Assembly: GCA_964551035.1 (NCBI GenBank)
Contig: CAZKBK010000014.1
Coordinates: forward strand, 1 to 64,000
From: Chryseosolibacter sp964551035
Lineage (GTDB): Bacteria > Bacteroidota > Bacteroidia > Cytophagales > Cyclobacteriaceae
Reading direction: 5' to 3'
Length of the DNA stretch: 64,000 nt
Shown here one piece after another: positions 1 through 7,910 of the stretch (its first letter is position 1; each line of letters begins with the position of its first letter). The notes under the pieces were generated by a model that saw only the letters and a list, made by a program, of their open reading frames with translations, was not told where the DNA came from and made no database searches. Made by a program: the position numbers and the translations under genes.

Positions 1-1
1 T

Positions 2-121
2 ATCGCGGGGAGTCGGGCATTTGATGTTCTTATTGGAAGCCATTTCCGTCCGGGGAAAACCAGAACTTACAGCGAAAGCTTTATTCGCAGACCAGAATCA
101 ACGATTTGGGTTGACTTTTAA
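2..121 (+). CDS. C-terminal fragment of a probable outer-membrane beta-barrel protein (partial)
   Basis: An open frame enters from the left edge and runs 39 codons to a TAA. The translated tail alternates polar and hydrophobic residues (FDVLIGSHFRPG) and ends in IWVDF; a terminal Phe is typical of the last strand of outer-membrane barrels. No start is visible, and another frame is open over the same stretch, so this is a tentative call from residue pattern alone. Confidence 0.35.
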   Translation: MAGSRAFDVLIGSHFRPGKTRTYSESFIRRPESTIWVDF

Positions 122-172
122 AACCCGAACGATCTCGCAGGAGTATCCGCAAACCTTCCCGGACAGCAATGA

Positions 173-207
173 CTCTAAACTCCAAACTCTAAACTCTAAA
201 CTCTAAA
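173..207. repeat. Heptanucleotide tandem repeat, 5 units of CTCTAAA
   Basis: Five head-to-tail 7-bp units (CTCTAAA, with one CTCCAAA). Read on the minus strand the units are TTTAGAG and begin about 7 bp after the TAG stop of the phosphoesterase gene. A 17-unit heptamer tract with a related CTCTTTG/CTCTTAG unit lies at 52396-52514 in the same position relative to another stop codon. Confidence 0.9.
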
Positions 208-214
208 CTAACTT

Positions 215-1249
215 CTACCTTCCGACTTCCTCCGCCGTCAACCGCGCCTGCTCCCGTTCGAACTCCTCCCGCTCGGCGATCTTTTGGCGCTCGAGGGTGT
301 CTTCCGGTTCGAGGCGATGTTCCCATTCGAAACTTCTCCTCTCCCACGACAGCTTTTCGCCGTTTGTGGTAAATACCGTGTAGCCCGGCAGATATCCCTT
401 CCAGTTGCCGCCCCACCAGGCTGCGCTTACGGACTGGCTGGTGATGTACCAGATGCCGTTGTAATAGAAGTCTTCCGGAACATGACTGTGGCCCTGGAGG
501 ACGGCCCTGACGTTGTGCCGTTCGATGATCCTCCGGAACGCGACCGTGTCGTCGATCACCATGTGCCCGAAGGGATTGAATTTTCCGTTTCCGTTCATTT
601 GTCCCATGTGGCAGAAGGCTGCAATGTGCGTCATCAGCACGGTCGGCATGTTGTGGTGTTTGCCAAGGTCATAGCGCAGCCACTCCAGCTGGGTTTCACC
701 AAGCGCACCCCGGTAGCTGGTGCCGTGGTCAGCCTCAATGGGATGAATCGAATCCAGCACGACGAAATGCCAGCCCTTGTGGTTGAAGCTGTAGTATGGG
801 GCCTCCATTTTCAGCATGTCCATGATCAACTTCTTTCCGAGGTCGGGATCATCGGCGGCGACCTTGCGCCGGGAACTCCAGCCCAGCACATCATGGTTGC
901 CGATGGAGTTGTAGAAGGGCATCTTCAATTGCCCGGACACATGCTGATAGAGTTCTATTTGGTCGATGAATTCGTCCTTGGCGGTGTAATTGCCGTCGAA
1001 GGCGAGGTCGCCACCCATGAGCACAAATTCCGCGTGCGGATAATGCTTGTTCACGTCGTCGATGCACGCCTGGTAGCCGACATGGCCCTGTCTTTTTCTG
1101 CGCACGTGCATGTCCGTAAGATGAATAAAAGAAAATGAGTCGATGCCAACAGGGCTCCGGGCGAGCCCGGCCGCCGGACCGAACAGGGACAGGCCTGCTG
1201 CGCCCGCGAGTTTTCGGAAGAAATTTCGACGTTGTCTTGAATAAGGCAT
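215..1249 (-). CDS. Calcineurin-like metallophosphoesterase with Tat signal
   Basis: A 344-residue protein whose N-terminus carries a twin-arginine-type export signal (RQRRNFFRKLAG followed by a hydrophobic stretch), so it probably acts outside the cytoplasm. The metallophosphoesterase signature is complete: DMH at residues 46-48, GGD at 79-81, GNHD at 117-120, a His in VLMTH near 208 and GHSH at 253-256, which together bind two metal ions. The fold hydrolyses phosphomono- or diesters; the substrate cannot be told from sequence. The C-terminal 40 residues are strongly charged and probably helical. It is a lone gene, with a heptamer repeat just beyond its stop. Confidence 0.9.
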   Translation of the reverse strand: MPYSRQRRNFFRKLAGAAGLSLFGPAAGLARSPVGIDSFSFIHLTDMHVRRKRQGHVGYQACIDDVNKHYPHAEFVLMGGDLAFDGNYTAKDEFIDQIELYQHVSGQLKMPFYNSIGNHDVLGWSSRRKVAADDPDLGKKLIMDMLKMEAPYYSFNHKGWHFVVLDSIHPIEADHGTSYRGALGETQLEWLRYDLGKHHNMPTVLMTHIAAFCHMGQMNGNGKFNPFGHMVIDDTVAFRRIIERHNVRAVLQGHSHVPEDFYYNGIWYITSQSVSAAWWGGNWKGYLPGYTVFTTNGEKLSWERRSFEWEHRLEPEDTLERQKIAEREEFEREQARLTAEEVGR

Positions 1250-1564
1250 ATTGGAGGCGGTTAAATAATGATCTGACCTTCAGGACAAATTAGGCCATAT
1301 CGATCAAAAGAATCATCACTGAAAATGGTGATTGAACATGGCGGTGACACGAAGATACATGGCACAAGGAGACTCCGGATCGCCGCAATTCCTTAGTGAC
1401 TTCGTGCCTTTGTGGCAACAGTACTGCCGCCACACGCTACACATCCACCCCAAATACCTTCTGGCACGGATACAGGAATACCCTGTCTCCCGTATACCGC
1501 GTTTGATGGATGAATCATACATTGTGATGAACGTTTAAATAAAAAAAGAATTTACCCTGACAAC
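1250..1564. other. 315-bp intergenic region, possible degenerate repeat
   Basis: Lies between divergent genes. The stretch 1346-1424 holds CACGAAG and CTTCGTGCCTTTGTGGC segments that resemble dispersed intergenic repeats I remember from environmental bacterial genomes. Overlapping short frames on both strands here look non-coding. No clear promoter pair was found; the 40 bases before 1565 are AT-rich. Confidence 0.4.
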
Positions 1565-2395
1565 ATGAAAGCGGTCTTGTTATTCATTCTTGTGCTCTCG
1601 CCTGCGCTGTCCTTCTCGCAGGCAATGAAAGGAGATAGCTGGGCGAAGGTCAAATCCACCGGGTCGGGGACGATGGCGGTGCTGTACAATCAAACACCCG
1701 GTCTCATAGAACGGCAGCCCGACGGTTCCGTCAGAGGTGTTTGTGTTGACATCCTGCTCGATTTTCAAAAGTTTATCCACGAGAAGTACGGTAAGCGGGT
1801 GTACATCACCTATGCCGAGGAGGCCGATTTCCCGCGATTCCTGACCCGCGTTCAGGAAAGCGACAACCTGTTGGGCGTCACCAATGCCAGTATCACGGAA
1901 GATCGGAAAAAGGTCATGAATTTTACCCCCGTGTTCATGAACAACCAGGTGTTCCTGTTGACCCATCAGTCAGTACCTACGTTGCGGAACCTGTCCGACC
2001 TGCCCACGGTATTCAAAGGATTCAAGGCGCAGGTAATTTCGGGCAGTACCCACGCCGTGGAGATGGCGAAGATCAAGAAGGCCTACTTTCCCGACCTGGA
2101 AATCGAGGAGATCCCTTCAAGCGAAGCCATCATCCGGAACCTGTCCGTCAACAAGGAATTGTTTTCGGTGATTGATTTCACGGAATTCATTGGCGTGATC
2201 AGAAAACGCATACCGATAAAGCGCCACGATGTCGAAATTGGAACGCCTGAACCCCTTGGTTTCGTGCTGTCAAAACAAAGCGATTGGGATCAGCTTTGGG
2301 ATGAGTTCCTCACGCCGGAGTACCGAAAGAGTATCCGGTATAAGGAGATCATCGCCACCAATCTCGGCCAATCCTTTATGAGACTGGTTCAGTAG
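1565..2395 (+). CDS. Periplasmic solute-binding protein, family 3 (SBP_bac_3 type)
   Basis: A 276-residue protein with a signal peptide (about residues 1-19, ending SFSQ) followed by a type-II periplasmic-binding fold of the amino-acid-binding class: a PDGSVRGVCVDILLDF segment near the N-terminus and a VTNASITEDRKKVMNF segment near residue 110, which matches the usual TITPERAKxVDF motif. Such proteins deliver small ligands to ABC permeases or act as sensor domains. No permease or ATPase gene is adjacent, so it may be a stand-alone binding or sensory protein. The ligand is unknown. Confidence 0.8.
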   Translation: MKAVLLFILVLSPALSFSQAMKGDSWAKVKSTGSGTMAVLYNQTPGLIERQPDGSVRGVCVDILLDFQKFIHEKYGKRVYITYAEEADFPRFLTRVQESDNLLGVTNASITEDRKKVMNFTPVFMNNQVFLLTHQSVPTLRNLSDLPTVFKGFKAQVISGSTHAVEMAKIKKAYFPDLEIEEIPSSEAIIRNLSVNKELFSVIDFTEFIGVIRKRIPIKRHDVEIGTPEPLGFVLSKQSDWDQLWDEFLTPEYRKSIRYKEIIATNLGQSFMRLVQ

Positions 2396-2655
2396 GTTGG
2401 CACACGCTTTCCGCAGGCTCAAGTAATGCTCGGAGTGATTTTCCGGTAATCAGGATGACCACGGCGCAAACTATGAACCAAAGTCTCATTACCGGAGGTA
2501 TGGCCCGTCCTAAAACGACAAGCACCACAAGTATTACAAGTTCCTGCCCGGATCGATGAAAAACCGTTTCGATTTTGAAGACATTTTGAAGCAGACCGGG
2601 CGCCTTTTCTGGCCTCAACTTTGCATCATTGCCAGATATACCAAACAGGACTTTT

Positions 2656-4086
2656 ATGAAACTCAAGGGAATGTTATCGGCGATGGCGGTGGTGATGACC
2701 GGGTGGCTCACCGCTCAGGCGCAGGGTGTTGAAGCTGAAGTACCTGGTGACCATTTCAGCCTGGAAGGGGCGCTCGAGCTCTTCAAGAAATCGAGTTCAC
2801 CGGAAGCGTTCGAACGCCTGCTGAATTCGCCCGACAGCAAGGTAAACAACCTTGACCTCAACGGCGATGGGTATATCGACTATATCCGGGTGTTTGATCG
2901 GCAGGACGGTAACGTTCATATCTTCATCATCCAGGCTGTCGTCTCCGAGACGGAAAGTCAGGACATCGCCGTGATCGAACTGGAAAAGCTTGCCGACGGC
3001 AAGGCCGTATTGCAGATCGTCGGAGATCCGGACATCTACGGAATCGAGACTATCATCGAGCCCACCAGCGAAGTGCGCACGTACGCCGGAACCATGAGTA
3101 CCCCTGCCATAGTCAATGTCTGGGCCTGGCCGGTTGTCAGGTACGTGTACAATCCCTACTATGTCGTGTACCATTCGCCCTGGGGATGGAGACATCGCCC
3201 CGTGTGGTGGAGCCCCTGGAGGCCCATTGTCTATGTGAACTACTACAACTATTGGGAACCGTATTACTCCCACTACAGCTTCTGTTACACACGCCGCATT
3301 GCGTACGCGTACGACTTTTATCGGCCTTATCGCACGACGTCCGTCGTCGTGGTTAACCGCTACAGGCCCAAGATCGAACACTTTAGAAATAGATACTCAG
3401 ATGGACACAGGCGCCGGGATAGCAGGTCTTCGTCGGCTGCCATTGACCGCGACCACGGAAGCCGAAGTTCGCGGGGTGCTTCGGTCGGCGATGATTCGCG
3501 AGACAGAAATTCATCGGGTCGCTCGAGCCGTTCGGGTTCCCGGAGTCTCTATGGGCGCGACAATGACGAACGGACCGGAAACCCTTCGCGTACGACGCTG
3601 ACGGAGCAGAATTCCAGGAGCCTGCAGCGCGGCGAAGCCGAGCGGACTTACACCGTCCCTTCAAGGTCGCGTGGCGCAGAGACAGTGACGGGCTACCGCA
3701 GCGCGCCAACGCGAAGGTCGAATAGTGGCAATCGCTCCGTGGAAAACGTGGAGCGGCGCGAAGTCCCGTCAAATGTGAGATCGGGCGGGTCCACGAATCC
3801 ATCAAGGAGCGGTAGTGAGCGTTCCGTCAACGCACCTTCGCGGCAATCGTCCCCGACCGTACGGCCGAGCCGTTCATCGGGAGGCAACAGGTCCACCGTG
3901 GCGCCGAGCCGTTCATCGTCCGCGCCTTCCCGGCAGGCGGTGCGTCCCAGCCGGCCTTCAGCGCCATCGCGACAGACCGCCAGCCCTCCGTCGCGGCCCT
4001 CAGTCAGTCCAAGCCGGCCGTCCTCTCCTTCGAGGTCGACGCCAAAGCCAAGTCGCTCGGGTGGATCCCGGTCGCGGAATAACTAA
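2656..4086 (+). CDS. Secreted protein with EF-hand-like loop, aromatic block and Ser/Arg-rich tail
   Basis: The start is placed at the ATG at 2656 (MKLKGMLS...) because it opens a signal peptide ending in TAQAQ; an upstream in-frame start adds nine polar residues. Three zones are visible in the 476 residues. Residues 30-150 are a compact domain with an EF-hand-like calcium loop, DLNGDGYID at 67-75. Residues about 155-240 are extremely rich in Tyr, Trp, Pro and Arg. Residues 240-476 are low complexity, built from Ser, Arg, Pro and Gly with recurring PSR, SRS and RPS. The family is not recognised beyond a general Bacteroidota secreted-protein look. The basic tail suggests binding to polyanions or wall material, which is inference. 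A strong terminator follows. Confidence 0.75.
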   Translation: MKLKGMLSAMAVVMTGWLTAQAQGVEAEVPGDHFSLEGALELFKKSSSPEAFERLLNSPDSKVNNLDLNGDGYIDYIRVFDRQDGNVHIFIIQAVVSETESQDIAVIELEKLADGKAVLQIVGDPDIYGIETIIEPTSEVRTYAGTMSTPAIVNVWAWPVVRYVYNPYYVVYHSPWGWRHRPVWWSPWRPIVYVNYYNYWEPYYSHYSFCYTRRIAYAYDFYRPYRTTSVVVVNRYRPKIEHFRNRYSDGHRRRDSRSSSAAIDRDHGSRSSRGASVGDDSRDRNSSGRSSRSGSRSLYGRDNDERTGNPSRTTLTEQNSRSLQRGEAERTYTVPSRSRGAETVTGYRSAPTRRSNSGNRSVENVERREVPSNVRSGGSTNPSRSGSERSVNAPSRQSSPTVRPSRSSGGNRSTVAPSRSSSAPSRQAVRPSRPSAPSRQTASPPSRPSVSPSRPSSPSRSTPKPSRSGGSRSRNN

Positions 4087-4101
4087 GCATGTGTTTGGGA
4101 A

Positions 4102-4133
4102 AATAGCCCCCGGGACAAGGGGCTATTTTTTTG
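4102..4133. terminator. Bidirectional intrinsic terminator
   Basis: Arms AATAGCCCC (4102-4110) and GGGGCTATT (4119-4127) pair perfectly around an 8-nt loop and are followed by a T run. It sits between the converging Ser/Arg-rich protein gene and exbD and can serve both. Confidence 0.88.
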
Positions 4134-4134
4134 C

Positions 4135-4629
4135 TCAATCCCCTTCAATCAGCCGCAGGTCTTCGCGCGTCGGATCGACAATGGCGAAACGTGCCGTTCC
4201 GGTAATGTTCATTTCGTCAAGAATGTCGACCACGTCAACAAATTTCGAACTAGCCATCGGCTTGATAAGGACAATCGTTCGCGGATGAGAAGCCATCCTT
4301 TCCAGAAGAACGCGCCGGAGTCCATCCCTGGAATAATTCGTCTCCCGCGGCGTCGGGTCATTAGCGATCCACCAATAGAGCTTGCGATCTTCTCCCGCCA
4401 CGAGGTTCAGAACATTCCTTTCATTCACGGGAGTAGGGCTGCCCGCGGGATCCGGCATTACAATTTCCATCAAATGCGGTTTGAAGAACGTGGTGGTCAG
4501 AATGAAGAAGGTCAGCAAAAGGAACGCAAGGTCGACCATTGGGGTCATGTCGACACGCGTTGAACGTTTCCGTGAGCGAACCTTTCCGCCGGGTGACTCG
4601 GCGCTGCCTGGTGCTGTGATCTCGGCCAT
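4135..4629 (-). CDS. ExbD/TolR-family biopolymer transport protein
   Basis: The start at 4629 (MAEITAPGS) is preferred over an in-frame start 17 codons upstream, since the family has a short basic cytoplasmic tail. The 164-residue protein has KVRSRKRSTRVDMTP, a single membrane helix with the conserved proton-path Asp (D33 in MVDLAFLLLTFF) and a periplasmic domain. ExbD works with ExbB to couple the proton gradient to TonB or related force transducers. No exbB or tonB is in the window, so it is an orphan copy. It lies 72 bp after two reductase genes on the same strand. Confidence 0.9.
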   Translation of the reverse strand: MAEITAPGSAESPGGKVRSRKRSTRVDMTPMVDLAFLLLTFFILTTTFFKPHLMEIVMPDPAGSPTPVNERNVLNLVAGEDRKLYWWIANDPTPRETNYSRDGLRRVLLERMASHPRTIVLIKPMASSKFVDVVDILDEMNITGTARFAIVDPTREDLRLIEGD

Positions 4630-4701
4630 GGTATTATGTTTCCAGCAGGATGCAGCCGGCGGCGACATTCCATACCCCACGCCTCGAAATCTGAAACCGG
4701 T

Positions 4702-5667
4702 TTATCCTGTGATGCGGATCACAAGTTTCCCGACGAACCGTCCTGTGCCGAAGTGCCGAAAGGCTTCGCGCGTTTGTTCGAGTGGGTAAACCTTCCCGAT
4801 CACGGGCTTGATCTTCCCATCGACGACAAGCTTTGCCAGTTCATCAAGATGCCGGTTGGCCTGGTAGGGCATGATCGCAACAGTTTTGTTCCCCCGCGCC
4901 GAAGCCAGTGGGCCAAATGCCATTATCTGGAGTATCGAGGAAGACGTGCCGCCAACCATCAGGAACTTGCCGCCGGGATTAAGGCATCGCTTGTACGCCG
5001 AAATTGTGCGGTTCGCGACCATATCAATAATGAGGTCGTAGCGCGGCGCGGCGGAAGGGAAATCATAGTCGTGATAATCGAAAACATGGGTCGCGCCCAA
5101 TGCCTTTACCTGTTCGAGCTTTTCCGACCGGTCAATCCCGGCAACCGTTGCCCCATACATGCGGGCCAACTGAACGGCGAAGGTACCCACACCGCCTGCG
5201 CCGTTCACCAGCACGGTTTGACCCGATCCGATATCACCCCCCATCTTGAACGACTGCAGCGCGAGCAACCCGGCCTGTGGCAATGCGGCGGCTTCTTCGA
5301 AGGAAAGTTCCTTCGGCTTCGCAACCACCGCATCCTCCTTCGCACATGCGTACATGGCGTATCCGCCCCAGCCGTTTTCGCAGAGGTCTCCAAACACCTC
5401 GTCCCCGACTTTCCATCGGGTGACTTTCCTTCCGACCTTCGAAACAACGCCGGCGATATCCGCACCCGGAATCTTAAACCTTGGCTTGAACAGTCCCCAC
5501 ATCCTGACAAAGAATGGCTCGCCGCGGACCATATCCCAGTCCCACGAATTGATCGACGCCGCGCGCACTTCAATAATTATTTCATGGTCGGAAGGTACCG
5601 GCATACCGACGTCCTTTAACGTCAAAACCTCAGGGGTCCCATATCTTTCATAATAGATCGCGCGCAT
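4702..5667 (-). CDS. Zinc-free medium-chain NAD(P)-dependent reductase (quinone oxidoreductase type), copy 1
   Basis: A 321-residue medium-chain dehydrogenase/reductase. The start is the ATG at 5667 (MRAIYYERYG); the frame continues to a TTG only 9 bp upstream. An N-terminal GroES-like fold carries PGADIAGVVSKVG, and the cofactor domain has NGAGGVGTFAVQLA. The cysteines that hold structural zinc in alcohol dehydrogenases are absent, as in the quinone oxidoreductase branch, whose members reduce quinones or activated alkenes with NAD(P)H. It starts 5 nt after the stop of a paralogue with the same layout, so the pair is probably co-transcribed and arose by tandem duplication. Confidence 0.88.
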   Translation of the reverse strand: MRAIYYERYGTPEVLTLKDVGMPVPSDHEIIIEVRAASINSWDWDMVRGEPFFVRMWGLFKPRFKIPGADIAGVVSKVGRKVTRWKVGDEVFGDLCENGWGGYAMYACAKEDAVVAKPKELSFEEAAALPQAGLLALQSFKMGGDIGSGQTVLVNGAGGVGTFAVQLARMYGATVAGIDRSEKLEQVKALGATHVFDYHDYDFPSAAPRYDLIIDMVANRTISAYKRCLNPGGKFLMVGGTSSSILQIMAFGPLASARGNKTVAIMPYQANRHLDELAKLVVDGKIKPVIGKVYPLEQTREAFRHFGTGRFVGKLVIRITG

Positions 5668-5672
5668 GGTGG

Positions 5673-6644
5673 TCAATTTACTTTGATGATGACACTCCCT
5701 TTCTTAAGTCCCTGTTCGACATACCGATGCGCATCCGGCGTTCCTTCGAGGGGGTAAACGCGATCGATAACCGGCTTGACTTTCCCTTGCGAAATCAAAT
5801 CCGCAAGAAAATTGAGGTCCCCTTCTGTTTCGTACGCGAGTTGAAACATAACCTTCTTCCTCGAGTACATCTCCAACAACAATCCTTTTATCATCCTCCT
5901 GGGCCCGGTGTTCGCCATGAGATAGACCCCTCTTGGAGCGAGCGTGGCCACGCACTTCGAATACGAGCTGGCATAGACCGTATCTAATATCACGTCGTAT
6001 TTGACGCCATGCGCTGAAAAGTCTTCGCGGGTGTAGTCGATCACGTGGTGGGTACCGATCGCCCGGAGCATATCCAGCTTCATGGTGTGGTCCACGGCGG
6101 TGACTTCCGCGCCATAATGGCGTGCAAGCAAGACGGCCCAGGAACCGATGCAACCGCCACCTCCGATCACCAGCACGCGTTGTCCGGGTTGAACATTGGC
6201 TTTCCGCAAAAAGAACAACGCATTGATACCGCCAACAGGGATCGTGGCCGCCTCTTCAAAGCTTACGTTCGCAGGCTTCAGTCCGAATGCAGCTTTTCCG
6301 GAACGACAGAGGTACTCGGCATTGCCGCCCATAGCCATGCCGGTAGAGCCAAAGACCGCGTCGCCGGGTTTGTAGCGCGCCACCTCCTTCCCCACAGCCT
6401 CGATCACTCCCGAGAATTCCATACCCGGAATGTACCGCTTCGGTTTCCTGTAACCCATAATCATGCGGACCGGGATCCGTGTCCACAACGGGAGGGTGAG
6501 TGTCCGCAGTTCGCAGTCCCCATAGGTGACGGTGGAGGCGTGGACCTTGATGAGGACATCGCGCGGGCCGGCAATAGGATCCTCGAGTTCGGTGAGGCTG
6601 AGCGTCTCCGGCGGACCATATGCCTTACAAATGATTGCGCGCAT
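5673..6644 (-). CDS. Zinc-free medium-chain NAD(P)-dependent reductase, copy 2
   Basis: A 323-residue paralogue of the next gene downstream, with PGMEFSGVIEAVGKEV in the catalytic domain and IGGGGCIGSWAVLLA at the nucleotide-binding turn. The extra Cys in that turn and the divergence from copy 1 suggest an old duplication. It is the first gene of a likely operon with copy 1 and exbD. The role is probably NAD(P)H-dependent reduction of a small carbonyl or quinone; the substrate cannot be assigned. Confidence 0.88.
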   Translation of the reverse strand: MRAIICKAYGPPETLSLTELEDPIAGPRDVLIKVHASTVTYGDCELRTLTLPLWTRIPVRMIMGYRKPKRYIPGMEFSGVIEAVGKEVARYKPGDAVFGSTGMAMGGNAEYLCRSGKAAFGLKPANVSFEEAATIPVGGINALFFLRKANVQPGQRVLVIGGGGCIGSWAVLLARHYGAEVTAVDHTMKLDMLRAIGTHHVIDYTREDFSAHGVKYDVILDTVYASSYSKCVATLAPRGVYLMANTGPRRMIKGLLLEMYSRKKVMFQLAYETEGDLNFLADLISQGKVKPVIDRVYPLEGTPDAHRYVEQGLKKGSVIIKVN

Positions 6645-7134
6645 GTATTGTCTTCTTTTCGAATACAGAGGTTATTGGGTAAGTCGACTGGGTGTCGAAA
6701 TTATTACAACTGACGGAAGGTCATTTGCCTAAGGACCCAACAGTCTTACTTTCCTTCACGCACCTATGGTCCCCCTCGACGTCGCGCAGGTCAAGAAAAG
6801 GGAGTTAGGATCCAGGACGGGTAACGTAAACGACCTTGACACGGACCAACCTTGTGCCCCACTTCAGAAATGCCTGGACAGACCAGTTCTTCCAGCGTCC
6901 TTAATTCCTTCGACGTTCAGCGCTTTTATCCAAATCCTCAACGCCTCCGTGTCGCCGCGCCGAATCCGTTACCGGTTAACGGACGAACCTTGCGCAGATC
7001 AGTAGTGAAATGCTAACGAATGCTTGTACCAGCGAATAAAAAAGGCCATATCCTGCATTTACAAATATCGAGTCGCATTTGCACCAATGGTGCAATTGTC
7101 TAACTTCGAAATGTTACTTTGAAACCATTCAAGA
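6645..7134. other. 490-bp intergenic region between divergent genes
   Basis: No convincing gene was found; the one 79-codon frame here has no recognisable protein character. The part nearest the 7135 gene is AT-rich and holds a perfect inverted repeat (7079-7095) and a TTACTTTG box at 7114-7121, which resembles the Bacteroidota -7 element with one mismatch. Confidence 0.6.
7079..7095. promoter_or_regulatory. Perfect 17-bp inverted repeat, possible operator
   Basis: TTGCACC and GGTGCAA flank a 3-bp centre, 39 bp before the start of the small secreted protein gene. The symmetry and place suggest a dimeric regulator site; no regulator gene is next to it. Confidence 0.4.
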
Positions 7135-7806
7135 ATGAAGACAACTTTACTCGCTGCAGCCCTGTCTGCGATGATCATATTGCCATGCGCAGCACAACGG
7201 GAGTTCAGGACGGAGTTTGAAGACTTCCGGTATACGCTTCACGGGCTGCTCGATCCGGACCACCCGATGAGGATATCCCCCGCGCTTGCGGCATACATCA
7301 ACACGTTCCTCGAAGACCACTCCGACGACATACAACACTTCCGGGCAAAGCAGCTCAAGTTGCACGAACGCGCGCCAAATGCGGCGATATCCACCTATCG
7401 GCCGCTGCCGGAGAAAGAGGTCAATAATCTCAAGCAGCAGGCGGTGATGCTCTACGCGGAGGCTATGCTCGCAGGTGAGTATGGTGAAGGCGGCACTACT
7501 ACAAAAGATCAGCTTTCCAGCATCAATGCGTTGCTGAGCCTCCTGCGTGTGGACCCGCTTAGCCTGATCGGCATGACCCATTCGCAACTCATTCCTACCA
7601 TCGTGACCCAATACATGAAAAAGGACGCGGCTGAGTTCGCACCTGTATTTGCCGGCCTGGCGATTGGCGGACAGATATTCAGCACCCGGCACAACGGCAG
7701 GGAAGTCTGGAGTGTGAACGTGATGAATCCCTTCATGGCAACGACCTATACCGTAAACGCAGAGACGGGAGAAATTGCCCTTACCAGTGTCCTCATTAAA
7801 GACTGA
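7135..7806 (+). CDS. Secreted protein of unknown function, 223 residues
   Basis: Opens with a clear signal peptide (MKTTLLAAALSAMIILPCAAQ). The mature part is about 200 residues: a largely helical, charged first half and a C-terminal segment with alternating hydrophobics (EVWSVNVMNPFMATTYTV) that looks like beta strands. No known family was recognised. It stands alone between divergent and convergent neighbours and has a possible operator upstream, so it may be separately regulated. Confidence 0.65.
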   Translation: MKTTLLAAALSAMIILPCAAQREFRTEFEDFRYTLHGLLDPDHPMRISPALAAYINTFLEDHSDDIQHFRAKQLKLHERAPNAAISTYRPLPEKEVNNLKQQAVMLYAEAMLAGEYGEGGTTTKDQLSSINALLSLLRVDPLSLIGMTHSQLIPTIVTQYMKKDAAEFAPVFAGLAIGGQIFSTRHNGREVWSVNVMNPFMATTYTVNAETGEIALTSVLIKD

Positions 7807-7910
7807 ACACTACGGCTTCAACCTTTGAAGCATGAGCGTCTGACCTTTCCGGCCAAACGTAGACCGGAGTTATATTGGAGAAACTTCTACGCTGGTGAGA
7901 TTGACCGGAA

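Noticed and set aside
284..1138. 284-codon frame antisense to the phosphoesterase gene
   Set aside because: All phosphoesterase motifs lie on the other strand; this frame is a by-product.
1316..1538. Two 68-codon frames on opposite strands in the 1250-1564 gap
   Set aside because: They coincide with repeat-like DNA and have no protein character.
2376..2711. Minus-strand frame with two hydrophobic stretches overlapping the solute-binding protein end
   Set aside because: It overlaps two good genes, its hydrophobic part lacks a proper ATG start, and no family is seen. A small membrane protein is not fully excluded.
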